From JBGTBQ01 sp041749275 (lineage in GTDB: Bacteria; Acidobacteriota; Blastocatellia; Pyrinomonadales; Pyrinomonadaceae): DNA of 21,424 nt. Positions within the stretch are counted from its first letter, which is position 1, and the number at the start of each line of letters is the position of its first letter. The position numbers were made by a program, and so were the translations under genes. The stretch covers positions 1-21,424 of the forward strand of contig JBGTBQ010000134.1 in NCBI GenBank assembly GCA_041749275.1. The letters are read 5' to 3'. Positions 1 to 7,906 of the stretch are shown one piece after another. The notes under the pieces were generated by a model, which saw only the letters and a program-made list of their open reading frames with translations, did no database searches and was not told where the DNA came from.

Positions 1-1
1 G

Positions 2-784
2 CAGCCGACGCCCGCCGCGGTTGCCGCCACGCAGCTCGCTCCGTCCGGCGACCAGCGCGCGGCGAGCACCACGACCTACGAGATTGATAAGACCGTCAAG
101 CACACGACCGACGGCGGCGGCGGGCGCGTGACGCGGATGTCCGTGTCGGTCGTCGTGGATTACAAGATGGTCGAGGGCAACAAGGTCGCGCGCACCCCCG
201 AAGAGTTGAAGAAGATGCAGGATTTGGTGGCCGCCGCTGTCGGCGTGGACGAGAAGCGCGGAGATTTGATCGTCGTGCAGACGATACCGTTCGATCAGCC
301 GGCGCTCGAAGTGACAAATCGGACGTGGCTGGAAGCCAACCGCGACCTCGTCAAGACCGCCATCCGGTACGGCGCGCTCGCCTTTGCCGTCCTCCTGCTC
401 ATCATCTTCGTCGTCCGCCCCGCGCGCCGCGCCTTGCGCTTCGAGGCCAACCCGCCGCCGAAGCTTCTCGCGTCGGCGACCGTGGCAAACGGTTTCGAGC
501 AAACCGAAGGCGCGCGCGCGGGAGACGTTATCGAACTTCCGCCCGCTTCGACTCAAGCAGTCGAAGGCTTGAACAACGAAACGCTCGGCATCAGTGCCCC
601 GCGCACGGTCGCGGAGCTTGAGGCCGAGATGGAAGAAAAGGTCATGCGTGAGGCCACCGCCGACATGCGTCCGGCTGTCAAGCGCTCAACCGCTATCAAG
701 AAGCAGCTCGTCGAACAAGGGAAGAAGGAGCCGGAGGCGCTGGCGCAGACCATCCGGAGCTGGCTACAAGAACCAAGCTCCTGA
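2..784 (+). CDS. fliF: Flagellar MS-ring protein FliF, C-terminal part
   Basis: FliF forms the MS-ring in the inner membrane, the base on which the C-ring and export gate are built. The reading frame is open from base 2, so the N-terminus and ring-building domains lie outside the window. The visible part starts with the family-typical stretch TTTYEIDKTVKHT, followed by the end of the periplasmic region. One transmembrane helix (AIRYGALAFAVLLLIIFVV, bases about 358-414) comes next, then a cytoplasmic tail of about 120 residues. The tail ends in VAELEAEMEEKV...EPEALAQTIRSWLQE, the conserved FliG-binding peptide of FliF. fliG begins 16 bases downstream, as expected for partners made together. 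Identity is firm; only the 5' extent is unknown. Confidence 0.95.
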   Translation, partial: QPTPAAVAATQLAPSGDQRAASTTTYEIDKTVKHTTDGGGGRVTRMSVSVVVDYKMVEGNKVARTPEELKKMQDLVAAAVGVDEKRGDLIVVQTIPFDQPALEVTNRTWLEANRDLVKTAIRYGALAFAVLLLIIFVVRPARRALRFEANPPPKLLASATVANGFEQTEGARAGDVIELPPASTQAVEGLNNETLGISAPRTVAELEAEMEEKVMREATADMRPAVKRSTAIKKQLVEQGKKEPEALAQTIRSWLQEPSS

Positions 785-800
785 GCCTTGCAACACAAAG

Positions 801-1892
801 ATGACCGAAGCAACCATCGAACATCAGACACAGGACGAGCAGTTTCCGACCGCCGAAGTGGCGACCCGGCCCATGCGTCGCATAGCCGACAGCCATCCGG
901 GGTTGCGTAAAGCCGCCGTCCTCTGTGTCATCCTCGGCGACGAGATTGCCAGCGAAATCTTCAAGCACCTCGACGAAGGCGAGGTCGAGATGATTTCGCG
1001 GGAGATCGCGGGCATTCGGAAAGTTTCGTCCGAGATGGCGGACGACGTGCTCGAAGAGTTCTACCAGTTGATGGTTGCCAAAGCTTTCGTTGTGTCGGGC
1101 GGCGTTGATTACGCGAAGCGTCTGCTCGTCAAGGCGCACGGGCCGGAGGTCGCCAAGCGGCTGCTCGACAAGATCAACCGCTCGCTCGAATCCACGGTCG
1201 GCTTCGAAGCGTTGCAGAAGGTTGACCCGCAGCAGCTCTCCAAACTTTTCCAGAACGAGCACCCGCAGACCATCGCGCTGGTGCTCGCGCACCTCGACGC
1301 CTCGACCGCCGCCGACACAATTCAATATCTCCCCGAAGCGCAGCGCACGGACATCGTGCTCAGGATGTCGAACCTGCAAACCATCTCGCAGGACGTGATC
1401 CGCCGCGTCTCGGTCGTGCTCGACCAAAAGCTCAAGGCCGTCGGCGACATTAGCCGCCGGGCTGTGGGCGGCGTGCGCTCGGTGGCGGAAATCTGCAACC
1501 GCCTCGACCGCGACATCTCGCGCCGGATGCTCGAAGAAATCGAAAGTCAGGAGCCGGAGCTGGCGCTCGAAATCCGCAACATGATGGTCACGTTTGAAGA
1601 CCTGCTGCTGGTGGATGACATCGGCATCCGCGAAATCCTCCAGCGTGTGGACAAGAAGATACTGGCGCTCGCGCTGAAGGGCACGATGTCGGAATTGCAG
1701 GAGCGGTTCTTCATAAACATGTCGAGCCGCGCGGTCGAAATGATGAAGGAAGAGATGGACTACATGGGGCAGGTCAAGCTGAAGGAGGTCTCGAACGCGC
1801 AGCGCGACATCGTGGACATCCTGCGCGACCTCGACGACAAGGGCATCGTCAGCCTCTCCGGCGGCGGCGGCGAGGAGGCGTATGTCAGCTAG
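801..1892 (+). CDS. fliG: Flagellar motor switch protein FliG
   Basis: FliG is the C-ring protein that docks on FliF and receives torque from MotA. The ATG at 801 gives 363 residues, close to the usual 330-350 with a short N-terminal extension; the frame stays open upstream, but that part overlaps fliF and has no FliG character. The start of homology is HPGLRKAAVLCVILGDEIASEIFKHL. The middle domain carries the EHPQTIALVLAHLD signature, and the C-terminal torque domain contains FEDLLLVDDIGIREIL with the expected alternating charged residues. No strong Shine-Dalgarno sequence precedes 801. The 3' end overlaps fliH by 11 bases, which suggests translational coupling. Confidence 0.96.
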   Translation: MTEATIEHQTQDEQFPTAEVATRPMRRIADSHPGLRKAAVLCVILGDEIASEIFKHLDEGEVEMISREIAGIRKVSSEMADDVLEEFYQLMVAKAFVVSGGVDYAKRLLVKAHGPEVAKRLLDKINRSLESTVGFEALQKVDPQQLSKLFQNEHPQTIALVLAHLDASTAADTIQYLPEAQRTDIVLRMSNLQTISQDVIRRVSVVLDQKLKAVGDISRRAVGGVRSVAEICNRLDRDISRRMLEEIESQEPELALEIRNMMVTFEDLLLVDDIGIREILQRVDKKILALALKGTMSELQERFFINMSSRAVEMMKEEMDYMGQVKLKEVSNAQRDIVDILRDLDDKGIVSLSGGGGEEAYVS

Positions 1893-2667
1893 ACTCATCA
1901 AAAACAAAGACGGCGACGAAAGGACAACGTTCGTCGCCTTCAACATCCCACAGGCCAACCCGTCCGCTCGCCGTCACAACGGCGAAGCTACTCCGTTCTT
2001 ACCGCCGGAGCGTTCTCTCTCTCAATCAGCGCCCGCCGCCACGGCGCACGCCACGCCCGCACAGGGCACACTGGCCGTGGGCGCTGAGGCCGAAGGTTCC
2101 GCGGCGTTAGCGCCTGCTTTCGACATCGAAGAGGCGCGGGCCGAGGGCGAGCGCATTGTCACCGAAGCCGAGATACGCGCCGCCGAAATCGAGCACGCGG
2201 CGCGCACGCGCGGGCTGGCCGAGGGACGCGCCGCCGCCGAGACTGAAATCGCGCGGGCCGTCGAGGCGTTGCGCGCGCAACTCTCGCAGTCAATTGTGGA
2301 GGTCGCGGACTTACGCGCCGAAGTTTCAGCGCAGGCCGAACACGAACTTGTGCGCCTCGCCGTCGAGATCGCAAAAAAAATCATCCACCGCGAGGTGACG
2401 GTTGACAGCGAAATCGCGCTCACGCTGGCGCGCGTAGCGCTCGCGCGAGTTCACCGGAGCGCGGTCGCCACCATCCGTCTGCACCCCGACGACTATGCTT
2501 ACGTTAAGACGCACTGCGAACGGCTCGAAGGCCACTGTTCAATCGAGCTGGTCGAAGACCGCGCGGTCAGTCGCGGTGGGTGCTTCGTCCAGACCGAAAT
2601 GGGCGACATTGATGCGCGTATCGAGCAGCAGTTTGCCGAAATCGAGCGCAGTTTCTTTGGCAGATGA
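1882..2667 (+). CDS. fliH: Flagellar export ATPase regulator FliH
   Basis: FliH is the cytoplasmic stalk protein that binds and restrains the ATPase FliI and links it to the C-ring through FliN. The protein is 261 residues. The first 80 or so are low-complexity and probably disordered. An Ala/Glu/Arg-rich region that looks coiled-coil follows (about 90-150). The C-terminal FliH/HrpE-type domain includes VRLAVEIAKKIIHREV and ends GDIDARIEQQFAEIERSFF, typical of the family. The start overlaps fliG and has a GAGGAGG-type ribosome binding site inside fliG. Position between fliG and fliI supports the call. Confidence 0.9.
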   Translation: MSARLIKNKDGDERTTFVAFNIPQANPSARRHNGEATPFLPPERSLSQSAPAATAHATPAQGTLAVGAEAEGSAALAPAFDIEEARAEGERIVTEAEIRAAEIEHAARTRGLAEGRAAAETEIARAVEALRAQLSQSIVEVADLRAEVSAQAEHELVRLAVEIAKKIIHREVTVDSEIALTLARVALARVHRSAVATIRLHPDDYAYVKTHCERLEGHCSIELVEDRAVSRGGCFVQTEMGDIDARIEQQFAEIERSFFGR

Positions 2668-2692
2668 AGTTGAGATGAGATCAAAGTCAACC

Positions 2693-2784
2693 GGGGCAAA
2701 CCCCTTTCCTGACCTGAGAGGCACTGCCGCTTGAGCCTTTCAAGGTCGTCCAGCGCAGTCGGCAAGAGGGGCTTGCTCCCTCGA
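2693..2784. repeat. Imperfect long inverted repeat between fliH and fliI
   Basis: The 126-base stretch between the fliH stop and the preferred fliI start contains two arms that are imperfect reverse complements. The left arm (about 2693-2716, GGGGCAAACCCCTTTCCTGA) matches the complement of the right arm (about 2756-2780) at roughly three quarters of positions. A small perfect hairpin CTTGA-gcctt-TCAAG lies near the centre (2730-2744). It looks like a palindromic intergenic repeat and not coding DNA. It interrupts an otherwise packed part of the operon. Confidence 0.5.
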
Positions 2785-2793
2785 ATAAAAAAG

Positions 2794-4188
2794 ATGTTCC
2801 ACGAAGGTCTGACCAAACACAGGAATGAAGTCCGCGCCAGCGGCGTGTTCGCGGCGCACGATCCGACGCCGCTCGCCGCGCATCTGCGCCGTCTCGCTTC
2901 CGTCGAGCCGATCAAATCGGTTGGCGCGGTAACGCGCGCGGTCGGGCTGGTCATCGAATCGAAGGGGCCGCCCGTCGCGGTCGGGGAGCTTTGTTATCTG
3001 AAGGGCAGGGAGGGCGAGGCGGACACGCCGCTCGAAGTCATTGGTTTTCGGGATTCGATTGTGCTTTCGATGCCGCTCGGAAGGATGCCGAGCGTGCGCG
3101 CGGGCGATACGGTCGTCGCCGCCGGCTCGCGCGCCGAGACGCCGGTGGGCGAGGCGCTGCTGGGGCGCGTCGTGGATGCGATGGGCAGACCGCTCGACGG
3201 CCACGGCCCGATCCGCACCGAAGAAGCGTATCCACTCCAACGCGAATCCACCAACCCACTCGCCCGCGCCAACATCACCGAGAAGATGGGCACGGGTGTC
3301 CGCGCCATTGACGGCTTGTTAACCATCGGCGCGGGACAGCGCGTGGGTATCTTCGGCGGCTCCGGCGTCGGCAAGTCAACGCTGCTCGGCATGATGGCAA
3401 AGCACACTACCGCCGATGTCAACGTCATCGCGCTCATCGGCGAGCGCGGGCGCGAGGTGCGTGCATTCATCGAGCGCGAACTGGGTGAGGAGGGGATGCG
3501 CCGCTCGGTCGTCGTCGCCTCGACCTCGGACGATTCGCCGCTCGTCAGGATACGCGCGGCGCTCGCCGCAACGGCCATTGCCGAATACTTCAAGGATCGC
3601 GGCGCGAAGGTGCTCTTAATCATGGACTCGGTCACGCGCTTTGCGATGGCGCAGCGCGAGATCGGACTCGCGGCGGGCGAGCCGCCCTCTTCGCGCGGCT
3701 ACACGCCATCGGTCTTCGCTTTGTTGCCGCGCCTGTTGGAGCGCGCCGGGAACTTCTCGACGGCAGGCTCGATCACGGGCTTCTACACCGTGCTCGTCGA
3801 AGGCGACGACATGAACGAACCCGTGGCCGACGCCGTGCGCTCGATTCTCGACGGGCACATCGTACTCTCACGCCAACTCGCCGCGCGCAACCACTATCCG
3901 TGCATAGACGTGCTGCACAGCGCTTCGCGCCTCTTCTCGGAGGTGGCGACGCAGGAGCACCGGCAATCCGCCGGGCGCATGCGCGAGCTGCTCGCGGCTT
4001 ACGAGCGCGCCGAAGACCTCATCAACATCGGCGCCTATCAGAAGGGCAGCAATCACAAAGTGGACGAAGCGATGGCGCGCCACGACGAGATGATTGCTTT
4101 CCTGCGGCAGGGTCGAGACGAAGCCGTGAGCGCGGGCGATGCGGTGGAACTTCTGCTACAGACCGCGCCCGTCAAGGAGGTTGCGTGA
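2794..4188 (+). CDS. fliI: Flagellum-specific ATPase FliI
   Basis: FliI is the cytoplasmic ATPase of the flagellar type III export apparatus, homologous to the F1 beta subunit. From the ATG at 2794 it has 464 residues. The Walker A loop GGSGVGKST is at about residues 188-196, followed by GERGREV. The Walker B strand VLLIMDS is near 273, and the family signature GEPPSSRGYTPSVFALLPRLLERAG follows, then GSITGFYTVLVEGDDMNEPVAD. The frame is open back to a TTG at 2731 (485 residues), which has a GAGAGG upstream. However, those extra codons lie in an inverted repeat and resemble no FliI N-terminus, so 2794 is preferred. The stop overlaps the fliJ start (GTGA). Confidence 0.95.
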   Translation: MFHEGLTKHRNEVRASGVFAAHDPTPLAAHLRRLASVEPIKSVGAVTRAVGLVIESKGPPVAVGELCYLKGREGEADTPLEVIGFRDSIVLSMPLGRMPSVRAGDTVVAAGSRAETPVGEALLGRVVDAMGRPLDGHGPIRTEEAYPLQRESTNPLARANITEKMGTGVRAIDGLLTIGAGQRVGIFGGSGVGKSTLLGMMAKHTTADVNVIALIGERGREVRAFIERELGEEGMRRSVVVASTSDDSPLVRIRAALAATAIAEYFKDRGAKVLLIMDSVTRFAMAQREIGLAAGEPPSSRGYTPSVFALLPRLLERAGNFSTAGSITGFYTVLVEGDDMNEPVADAVRSILDGHIVLSRQLAARNHYPCIDVLHSASRLFSEVATQEHRQSAGRMRELLAAYERAEDLINIGAYQKGSNHKVDEAMARHDEMIAFLRQGRDEAVSAGDAVELLLQTAPVKEVA

Positions 4189-4643
4189 AACGATTCCGCT
4201 TTTCACTCCAGACCGTACATGACCTGCGCGAGGAGCGACGCGACGTAGCCGAGGCCGAACTCGCGCGCGCCGCCGCCGAACTCAGGCAAGCGCGGAAACA
4301 GCTCGAAGCGGTGAAGCGCGCGCGCGCTATCGCTGAAGAGAATTACTTTGTCCAACTCGCGCCCGGCGCGCTCGACCCGCGCGATATGGAATTCCGCGTC
4401 GCTTATCTGCGCGCGCTCGACGCGCGGGAGCGTGACGCGCTGGTTCGCATCGTCCAGATCGAACGGCGGCACGAAGAACAACGCCGCGCCACCGCCGAGG
4501 CCGCGCGCGACGCCGAAGCGACCTCCTCGCTGCGCGACCGCCAACGCGCACGCCACAACGAGGAAGCGGCGCGCGTTGCACAGAACGCGCTCGACGAGAT
4601 GGCGACGCTCGCCGCCGCACGGCTGCTCGTAAGCGAAAGTTGA
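4185..4643 (+). CDS. fliJ: Flagellar export protein FliJ
   Basis: FliJ is the small coiled-coil stalk of the export ATPase; it sits in the FliI ring and contacts FlhA. The GTG at 4185 overlaps the fliI stop in GTGA and has AAGGAGG just upstream. The product is 152 residues, the usual size. It opens with KRFRFSLQTVHDLREERRD, typical of FliJ, and the rest is Arg/Glu/Ala-rich heptad-like helix with almost no prolines. The open frame extends upstream, but that extension overlaps fliI and is rejected. Confidence 0.88.
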   Translation: MKRFRFSLQTVHDLREERRDVAEAELARAAAELRQARKQLEAVKRARAIAEENYFVQLAPGALDPRDMEFRVAYLRALDARERDALVRIVQIERRHEEQRRATAEAARDAEATSSLRDRQRARHNEEAARVAQNALDEMATLAAARLLVSES

Positions 4644-4651
4644 GAGTCACC

Positions 4652-5956
4652 ATGATGATATTCAACCCGACCACCGTCGAGGCTCAAGCCCCTTGCGGCG
4701 ATATTGAAAAACAAGGCGAGACGCAGGCTGGAGCCGAAGAGTTCGCCGCGCTCCTCGCCTTCTGCTTTGCGCCCATAGCGGCCACCGTTCACGCAAGCAG
4801 CGCGCGGATTGTCCCGGCTCCGGAGAGCGATGACAGCGCGGTTGACGAAATAGAGTCCGCCCCACCGCCGAGTATGACGTTTGAACCGAACCCCACACCG
4901 GAAGAGACACAAGTGGAAGGAGTCGAGGCAGACGGTTCAGAACTGAAATCGTTTACCCCGCTAGTGAAGCCGCGCGGCGCACCAGCGGACTTCCCGAACG
5001 AGAGTGTGAACGGCTTCAACCCACAAGCGGCACGCAATGAAGGTCGTGAACCGACCACTCCGACTCCCGCGCTCAACTGGAGCCTCGCCGCTCAACCCCT
5101 CACGACGACAGAGCACGCGAGCGCGGTTGAGAAGGCGGCGCGTGTCATCGAATGGAAGCCGCCCATTGCGGTCAACGGCGAAGCCCGCGCGGACGAGAAG
5201 GGCGAGGTGAGGTCAGAAGTAGTGGATGGCACGGGGGAAGGCGCGGTCGGTGAAATATTAACGGAGGCGTTGGAAGCGCCGTCTACACCACGGACGGCAG
5301 CCGCGCGCCGCGACACAATATCCTTCACAAGTCTGTTAGCCGAAGCCACGCGTGGAGCAAACACGGTGCGCGGCGCTTCTTCCGTCAAACAGTTGCTCGG
5401 TGAGAACTTCAATCGCGCCGCACGCATTCGCACGGACGGCGTGGACGAGACGACCGCGACATCCGCGTTGGTGGAGGGCGCAACCAAGATCGCTCAGGCA
5501 TCGAATCCACCCCTCAGAGCGTCCACGAACGAAATTATCGCTCAAACCGTCAGCCCTCTCGTCGCGCTCGCCGAAAGCCTCCAGCGGCGCGAAAGCCGGA
5601 CGATCCGCCTGCGGCTCCGCCCCGAAGAACTGGGCGAGGTTGAATTACAAGTCACGCGTGAAGCGGGCGGTCGTCTCAGCGTCCAACTCTCAGCCGAGCG
5701 CGACGCCGCGCGGGACACGCTCACGAACGGCCTCACCCAACTCCGCGACTCGCTGGAACGAGCCGGGGTTGCCATCGAACGTCTGGAAGTAAGCGCCGGC
5801 TTCCGCCTCGGGCAAGGTGCGAGCGAGCAGCGCCACGAATCATCGGAGCGGCAAGCCGCGCCCGATTCCAACGCCACCTTTCCCATCCACGAAACCCGTC
5901 ACGAGGACGGCGCCCATGCCGCCCCGGACGACAGACTCTTGAATCTGCGCGCCTGA
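4652..5956 (+). CDS. fliK: Flagellar hook-length control protein FliK
   Basis: FliK is the secreted molecular ruler that sets hook length and switches export specificity through FlhB. The ATG at 4652 gives 434 residues; a TTG at 4640 overlapping the fliJ stop is the alternative. Most of the protein is low-complexity and variable, as usual for FliK. The C-terminal Flg_hook domain is clear at bases about 5590-5800: RLRLRPEELGEVELQVTREA, then SAERDAARDTL and LRDSLERAGVAIERLEVS. Its place between fliJ and flgD matches other flagellar clusters. Confidence 0.88.
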   Translation: MMIFNPTTVEAQAPCGDIEKQGETQAGAEEFAALLAFCFAPIAATVHASSARIVPAPESDDSAVDEIESAPPPSMTFEPNPTPEETQVEGVEADGSELKSFTPLVKPRGAPADFPNESVNGFNPQAARNEGREPTTPTPALNWSLAAQPLTTTEHASAVEKAARVIEWKPPIAVNGEARADEKGEVRSEVVDGTGEGAVGEILTEALEAPSTPRTAAARRDTISFTSLLAEATRGANTVRGASSVKQLLGENFNRAARIRTDGVDETTATSALVEGATKIAQASNPPLRASTNEIIAQTVSPLVALAESLQRRESRTIRLRLRPEELGEVELQVTREAGGRLSVQLSAERDAARDTLTNGLTQLRDSLERAGVAIERLEVSAGFRLGQGASEQRHESSERQAAPDSNATFPIHETRHEDGAHAAPDDRLLNLRA

Positions 5957-5980
5957 GCCGCGCGCGAAAGGAATCCACAC

Positions 5981-6247
5981 ATGAGCATCAACATCAATAT
6001 CAACGACGCGCTCGGCCTCGCCGCCGCCGCCGCCGACTCGCGCGCCACCTCCCCAAGCGGCGGAGCCACCGCGACGAATACGGAAGTCAACAAAGACGCT
6101 TTCCTGACGCTGCTTGTCGAACAACTCAAACATCAGGACCCGCTCGCCCCGCAAGATGGCGCGCAGTTCATCGCTCAACTCGCCCAGTTCAACTCGCTCG
6201 AACAACTCATCAGCATCAACGAGCGGCTCGGCCAAATGGTCAAATAG
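5981..6247 (+). CDS. flgD: Hook-cap/scaffold protein FlgD, N-terminal domain only
   Basis: FlgD caps the growing hook and is needed for FlgE polymerisation. The 88-residue product matches the conserved N-terminal FlgD region: NKDAFLTLLVEQLKHQDPL, then QDGAQFIAQLAQFNSLEQL. It lacks the Ig-like and tudor-like C-terminal domains that take classical FlgD to about 220 residues. The stop is clean and the following sequence is a palindromic repeat, with no frameshifted continuation seen. This is probably a naturally short FlgD, not a broken gene. An AAAGGA ribosome site precedes the ATG by about ten bases. Confidence 0.9.
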   Translation: MSINININDALGLAAAAADSRATSPSGGATATNTEVNKDAFLTLLVEQLKHQDPLAPQDGAQFIAQLAQFNSLEQLISINERLGQMVK

Positions 6248-6250
6248 CCT

Positions 6251-6365
6251 TCAGCGGTCAGCAGTCAGCTTTCAGCTTTTCTCGCTCTCGAAAGATGCTC
6301 ACCGGCACGAAACTCGATTGCGACGTAAAAGACAAAAAAGCTGAAAGCTGACTGCTGACCGCTGA
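6251..6365. repeat. Perfect 30-bp inverted repeat built of heptads, flgD-flgE spacer
   Basis: Bases 6251-6280 and 6336-6365 are perfect reverse complements over 30 bp, separated by 55 bases. The left arm reads as four 7-mers: CAGCGGT, CAGCAGT, CAGCTTT, CAGCTTT. It could form a long hairpin or cruciform. It almost fills the flgD-flgE spacer and ends nine bases before the flgE ribosome site (AAAGGAG, 6374-6380). Confidence 0.9.
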
Positions 6366-6387
6366 TCGCTTCTAAAGGAGTAAACAA

Positions 6388-7659
6388 ATGCCTTTTTCGT
6401 TCTCAACCGCCCTGTCGGGCCTGCGCGCCAGCTCTAATTCGCTGAGTGTGACGGGCAACAACATCGCCAACAGCAACACGGTCGGCTTCAAGAGCGGCGC
6501 GACCAGCTTCGCGGACATCTTCAGCAACTCGCTCGGCACGCGTCTGAACGGCGCGGGCGGAGCTGTGCAGATCGGCAACGGCGTTCGCACCACCACCACG
6601 ATCACCAACTTTTCACAGGGCGTGCTCAACGACTCGAACTCGCCCACGAGCGCGGCCATTCAGGGCAACGGTTTCTTCGTCGTCGCGGACAAGGCGGGCG
6701 CGCTCGGCTTCACGCGCGCCGGCGACTTCACGCTCAATCAGGATGGCTTTCTCGTCTCCTCCGGCGGCCAGAAGGTGCAGGGCTACGCGGCGGTCAACGG
6801 CGCTATTCCGCCGGGCACCGCGATAACCGCTCTGCAAGTCCCCATCGGCGAGACGATGGCTCCGGTTGAGACCACCCAAGCGACGCTCCGCATCAACCTC
6901 AACAGCGCCGACGCGACGGGCGCGGAGTTTCACGCTCCCGTCAACGTCTACGACTCGAAGGGCGTCGCGCATACGCTCGACATGGTCTTCACGAAGCAGG
7001 CTGACGGCTCCTACCTGATGAGGGCCACGCTCGACGGCGCCGCCGCCGAGACGAGCGTTAACGGCGGCGCGGCATCGGCTGCTCCGGTCGCCGTCAACTT
7101 CGACGCCAATGGAATGTTGATCGCGCCCATCTCGCTCTCCATCGTCCCCGACCAGACGCCGCTCGCGGGCGCGAACCTTGCGGCGGTCGAGATCAACCTC
7201 AGACAGACGAACGCGGACGGCTCGCCCGGCGCGTCGAATTTCACCAACTTCGCCGCCACCTCGGCGGTCGGTTCGACCGCACAGGACGGCTTCGGGCCGG
7301 GCACGTTATCGGGCCTCGGACTCTCCGCGGACGGCAACGGCACGCTCTTCGGCGTCTTCAGCAACGGCCAGACTCGGGCCATCGGCCAGTTCGCGCTCGC
7401 CATGTTCAACTCGCAACAGGGGCTGCGCCACATGGGCGGCAACCTCTTCGGCGAGACGCCCTCTTCGGGGCAACCCTCCATCGGCAGCGCCGGTTCGGGT
7501 GGTCGCGGCGGGGTCGTCGGCGGCGCGCTCGAACAGAGCAACGTGGACATCGCCACCGAGTTCACCGACCTCATCGTCGCGCAGCGCGGCTTTCAGGCCA
7601 ACTCGCGCGTCATCAACACCATCAACCAGACGATTCAAGACCTGCTGCAAAACATCTAA
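6388..7659 (+). CDS. flgE: Flagellar hook protein FlgE
   Basis: FlgE polymerises into the flexible hook joining the rod to the filament. The 423-residue product has the N-terminal rod-type motif SLSVTGNNIANSNTVGFKSG (flagellar basal-body rod family) and SFADIFSNSLG. The conserved SPTSAAIQGNGFFVV block follows, then a hook-specific middle domain, and a C-terminal D0 helix ending QANSRVINTINQTIQDLLQ. Length and position directly after flgD favour hook FlgE over the shorter rod proteins FlgF and FlgG. A strong AAAGGAG lies seven bases before the ATG. Confidence 0.93.
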   Translation: MPFSFSTALSGLRASSNSLSVTGNNIANSNTVGFKSGATSFADIFSNSLGTRLNGAGGAVQIGNGVRTTTTITNFSQGVLNDSNSPTSAAIQGNGFFVVADKAGALGFTRAGDFTLNQDGFLVSSGGQKVQGYAAVNGAIPPGTAITALQVPIGETMAPVETTQATLRINLNSADATGAEFHAPVNVYDSKGVAHTLDMVFTKQADGSYLMRATLDGAAAETSVNGGAASAAPVAVNFDANGMLIAPISLSIVPDQTPLAGANLAAVEINLRQTNADGSPGASNFTNFAATSAVGSTAQDGFGPGTLSGLGLSADGNGTLFGVFSNGQTRAIGQFALAMFNSQQGLRHMGGNLFGETPSSGQPSIGSAGSGGRGGVVGGALEQSNVDIATEFTDLIVAQRGFQANSRVINTINQTIQDLLQNI

Positions 7660-7688
7660 AACGGTTCGCCGGTGAATTGTTCACGACG

Positions 7689-7719
7689 TTTAGAGGCGGG
7701 CGCCGCCCGCCTCTAAACA
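7689..7719. terminator. Perfect 15-bp palindrome after flgE, possible terminator or processing hairpin
   Basis: GTTTAGAGGCGGGCG (7689-7703) and CGCCCGCCTCTAAAC (7705-7719) are perfect reverse complements around a single base. As RNA this would be a very stable hairpin 29 bases after the flgE stop. There is no T-run after it, so intrinsic termination is uncertain; it may protect the flgE mRNA 3' end or be a small palindromic repeat. Confidence 0.55.
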
Positions 7720-7752
7720 GTCGGTGAAATGGCACATCTGTTTCGCATTCTC

Positions 7753-7780
7753 TCAAGCCGACGGACGCACTTGCCGATAT
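7753..7780 (+). promoter_or_regulatory. Candidate sigma-28/sigma-D promoter for motAB
   Basis: GCCGATAT (7773-7780) is an exact match to the -10 element of flagellar sigma-D/FliA promoters. TCAA (7753-7756) lies 16 bases upstream, one mismatch from the TAAA -35 core at an accepted spacing. Stator genes are classic late-class targets of this sigma factor. The site is 126 bases before the motA ATG, in the 247-base spacer after flgE. Rated moderate because the -35 is imperfect. Confidence 0.5.
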
Positions 7781-7906
7781 GCACAACATCGGCTCGCGCC
7801 AAACTTTCGGCGCGGTCTCAATCTCAACCAGTCGAAAATAGAAGCTCGAAAAAACTTGACCGGACGACTCGTCCCGGCCATGAGTAGAGCGTGAGCGTCA
7901 CTCATC

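Noticed and set aside
696..1958. Long - strand open frame (420 codons) opposite fliG
   Set aside because: It is a high-GC shadow of fliG; its translation is His/Arg/Asp-rich low-complexity sequence and no ribosome site or known motif is present.
2731..2793. N-terminal extension of FliI from TTG 2731
   Set aside because: The extra residues come from an inverted repeat and do not match FliI N-termini, although a GAGAGG upstream means it cannot be wholly excluded.
6251..6365. Possible CRISPR or phage att site at the flgD-flgE repeat
   Set aside because: It is a single inverted repeat built of heptads, with no regularly spaced direct repeats or spacers.
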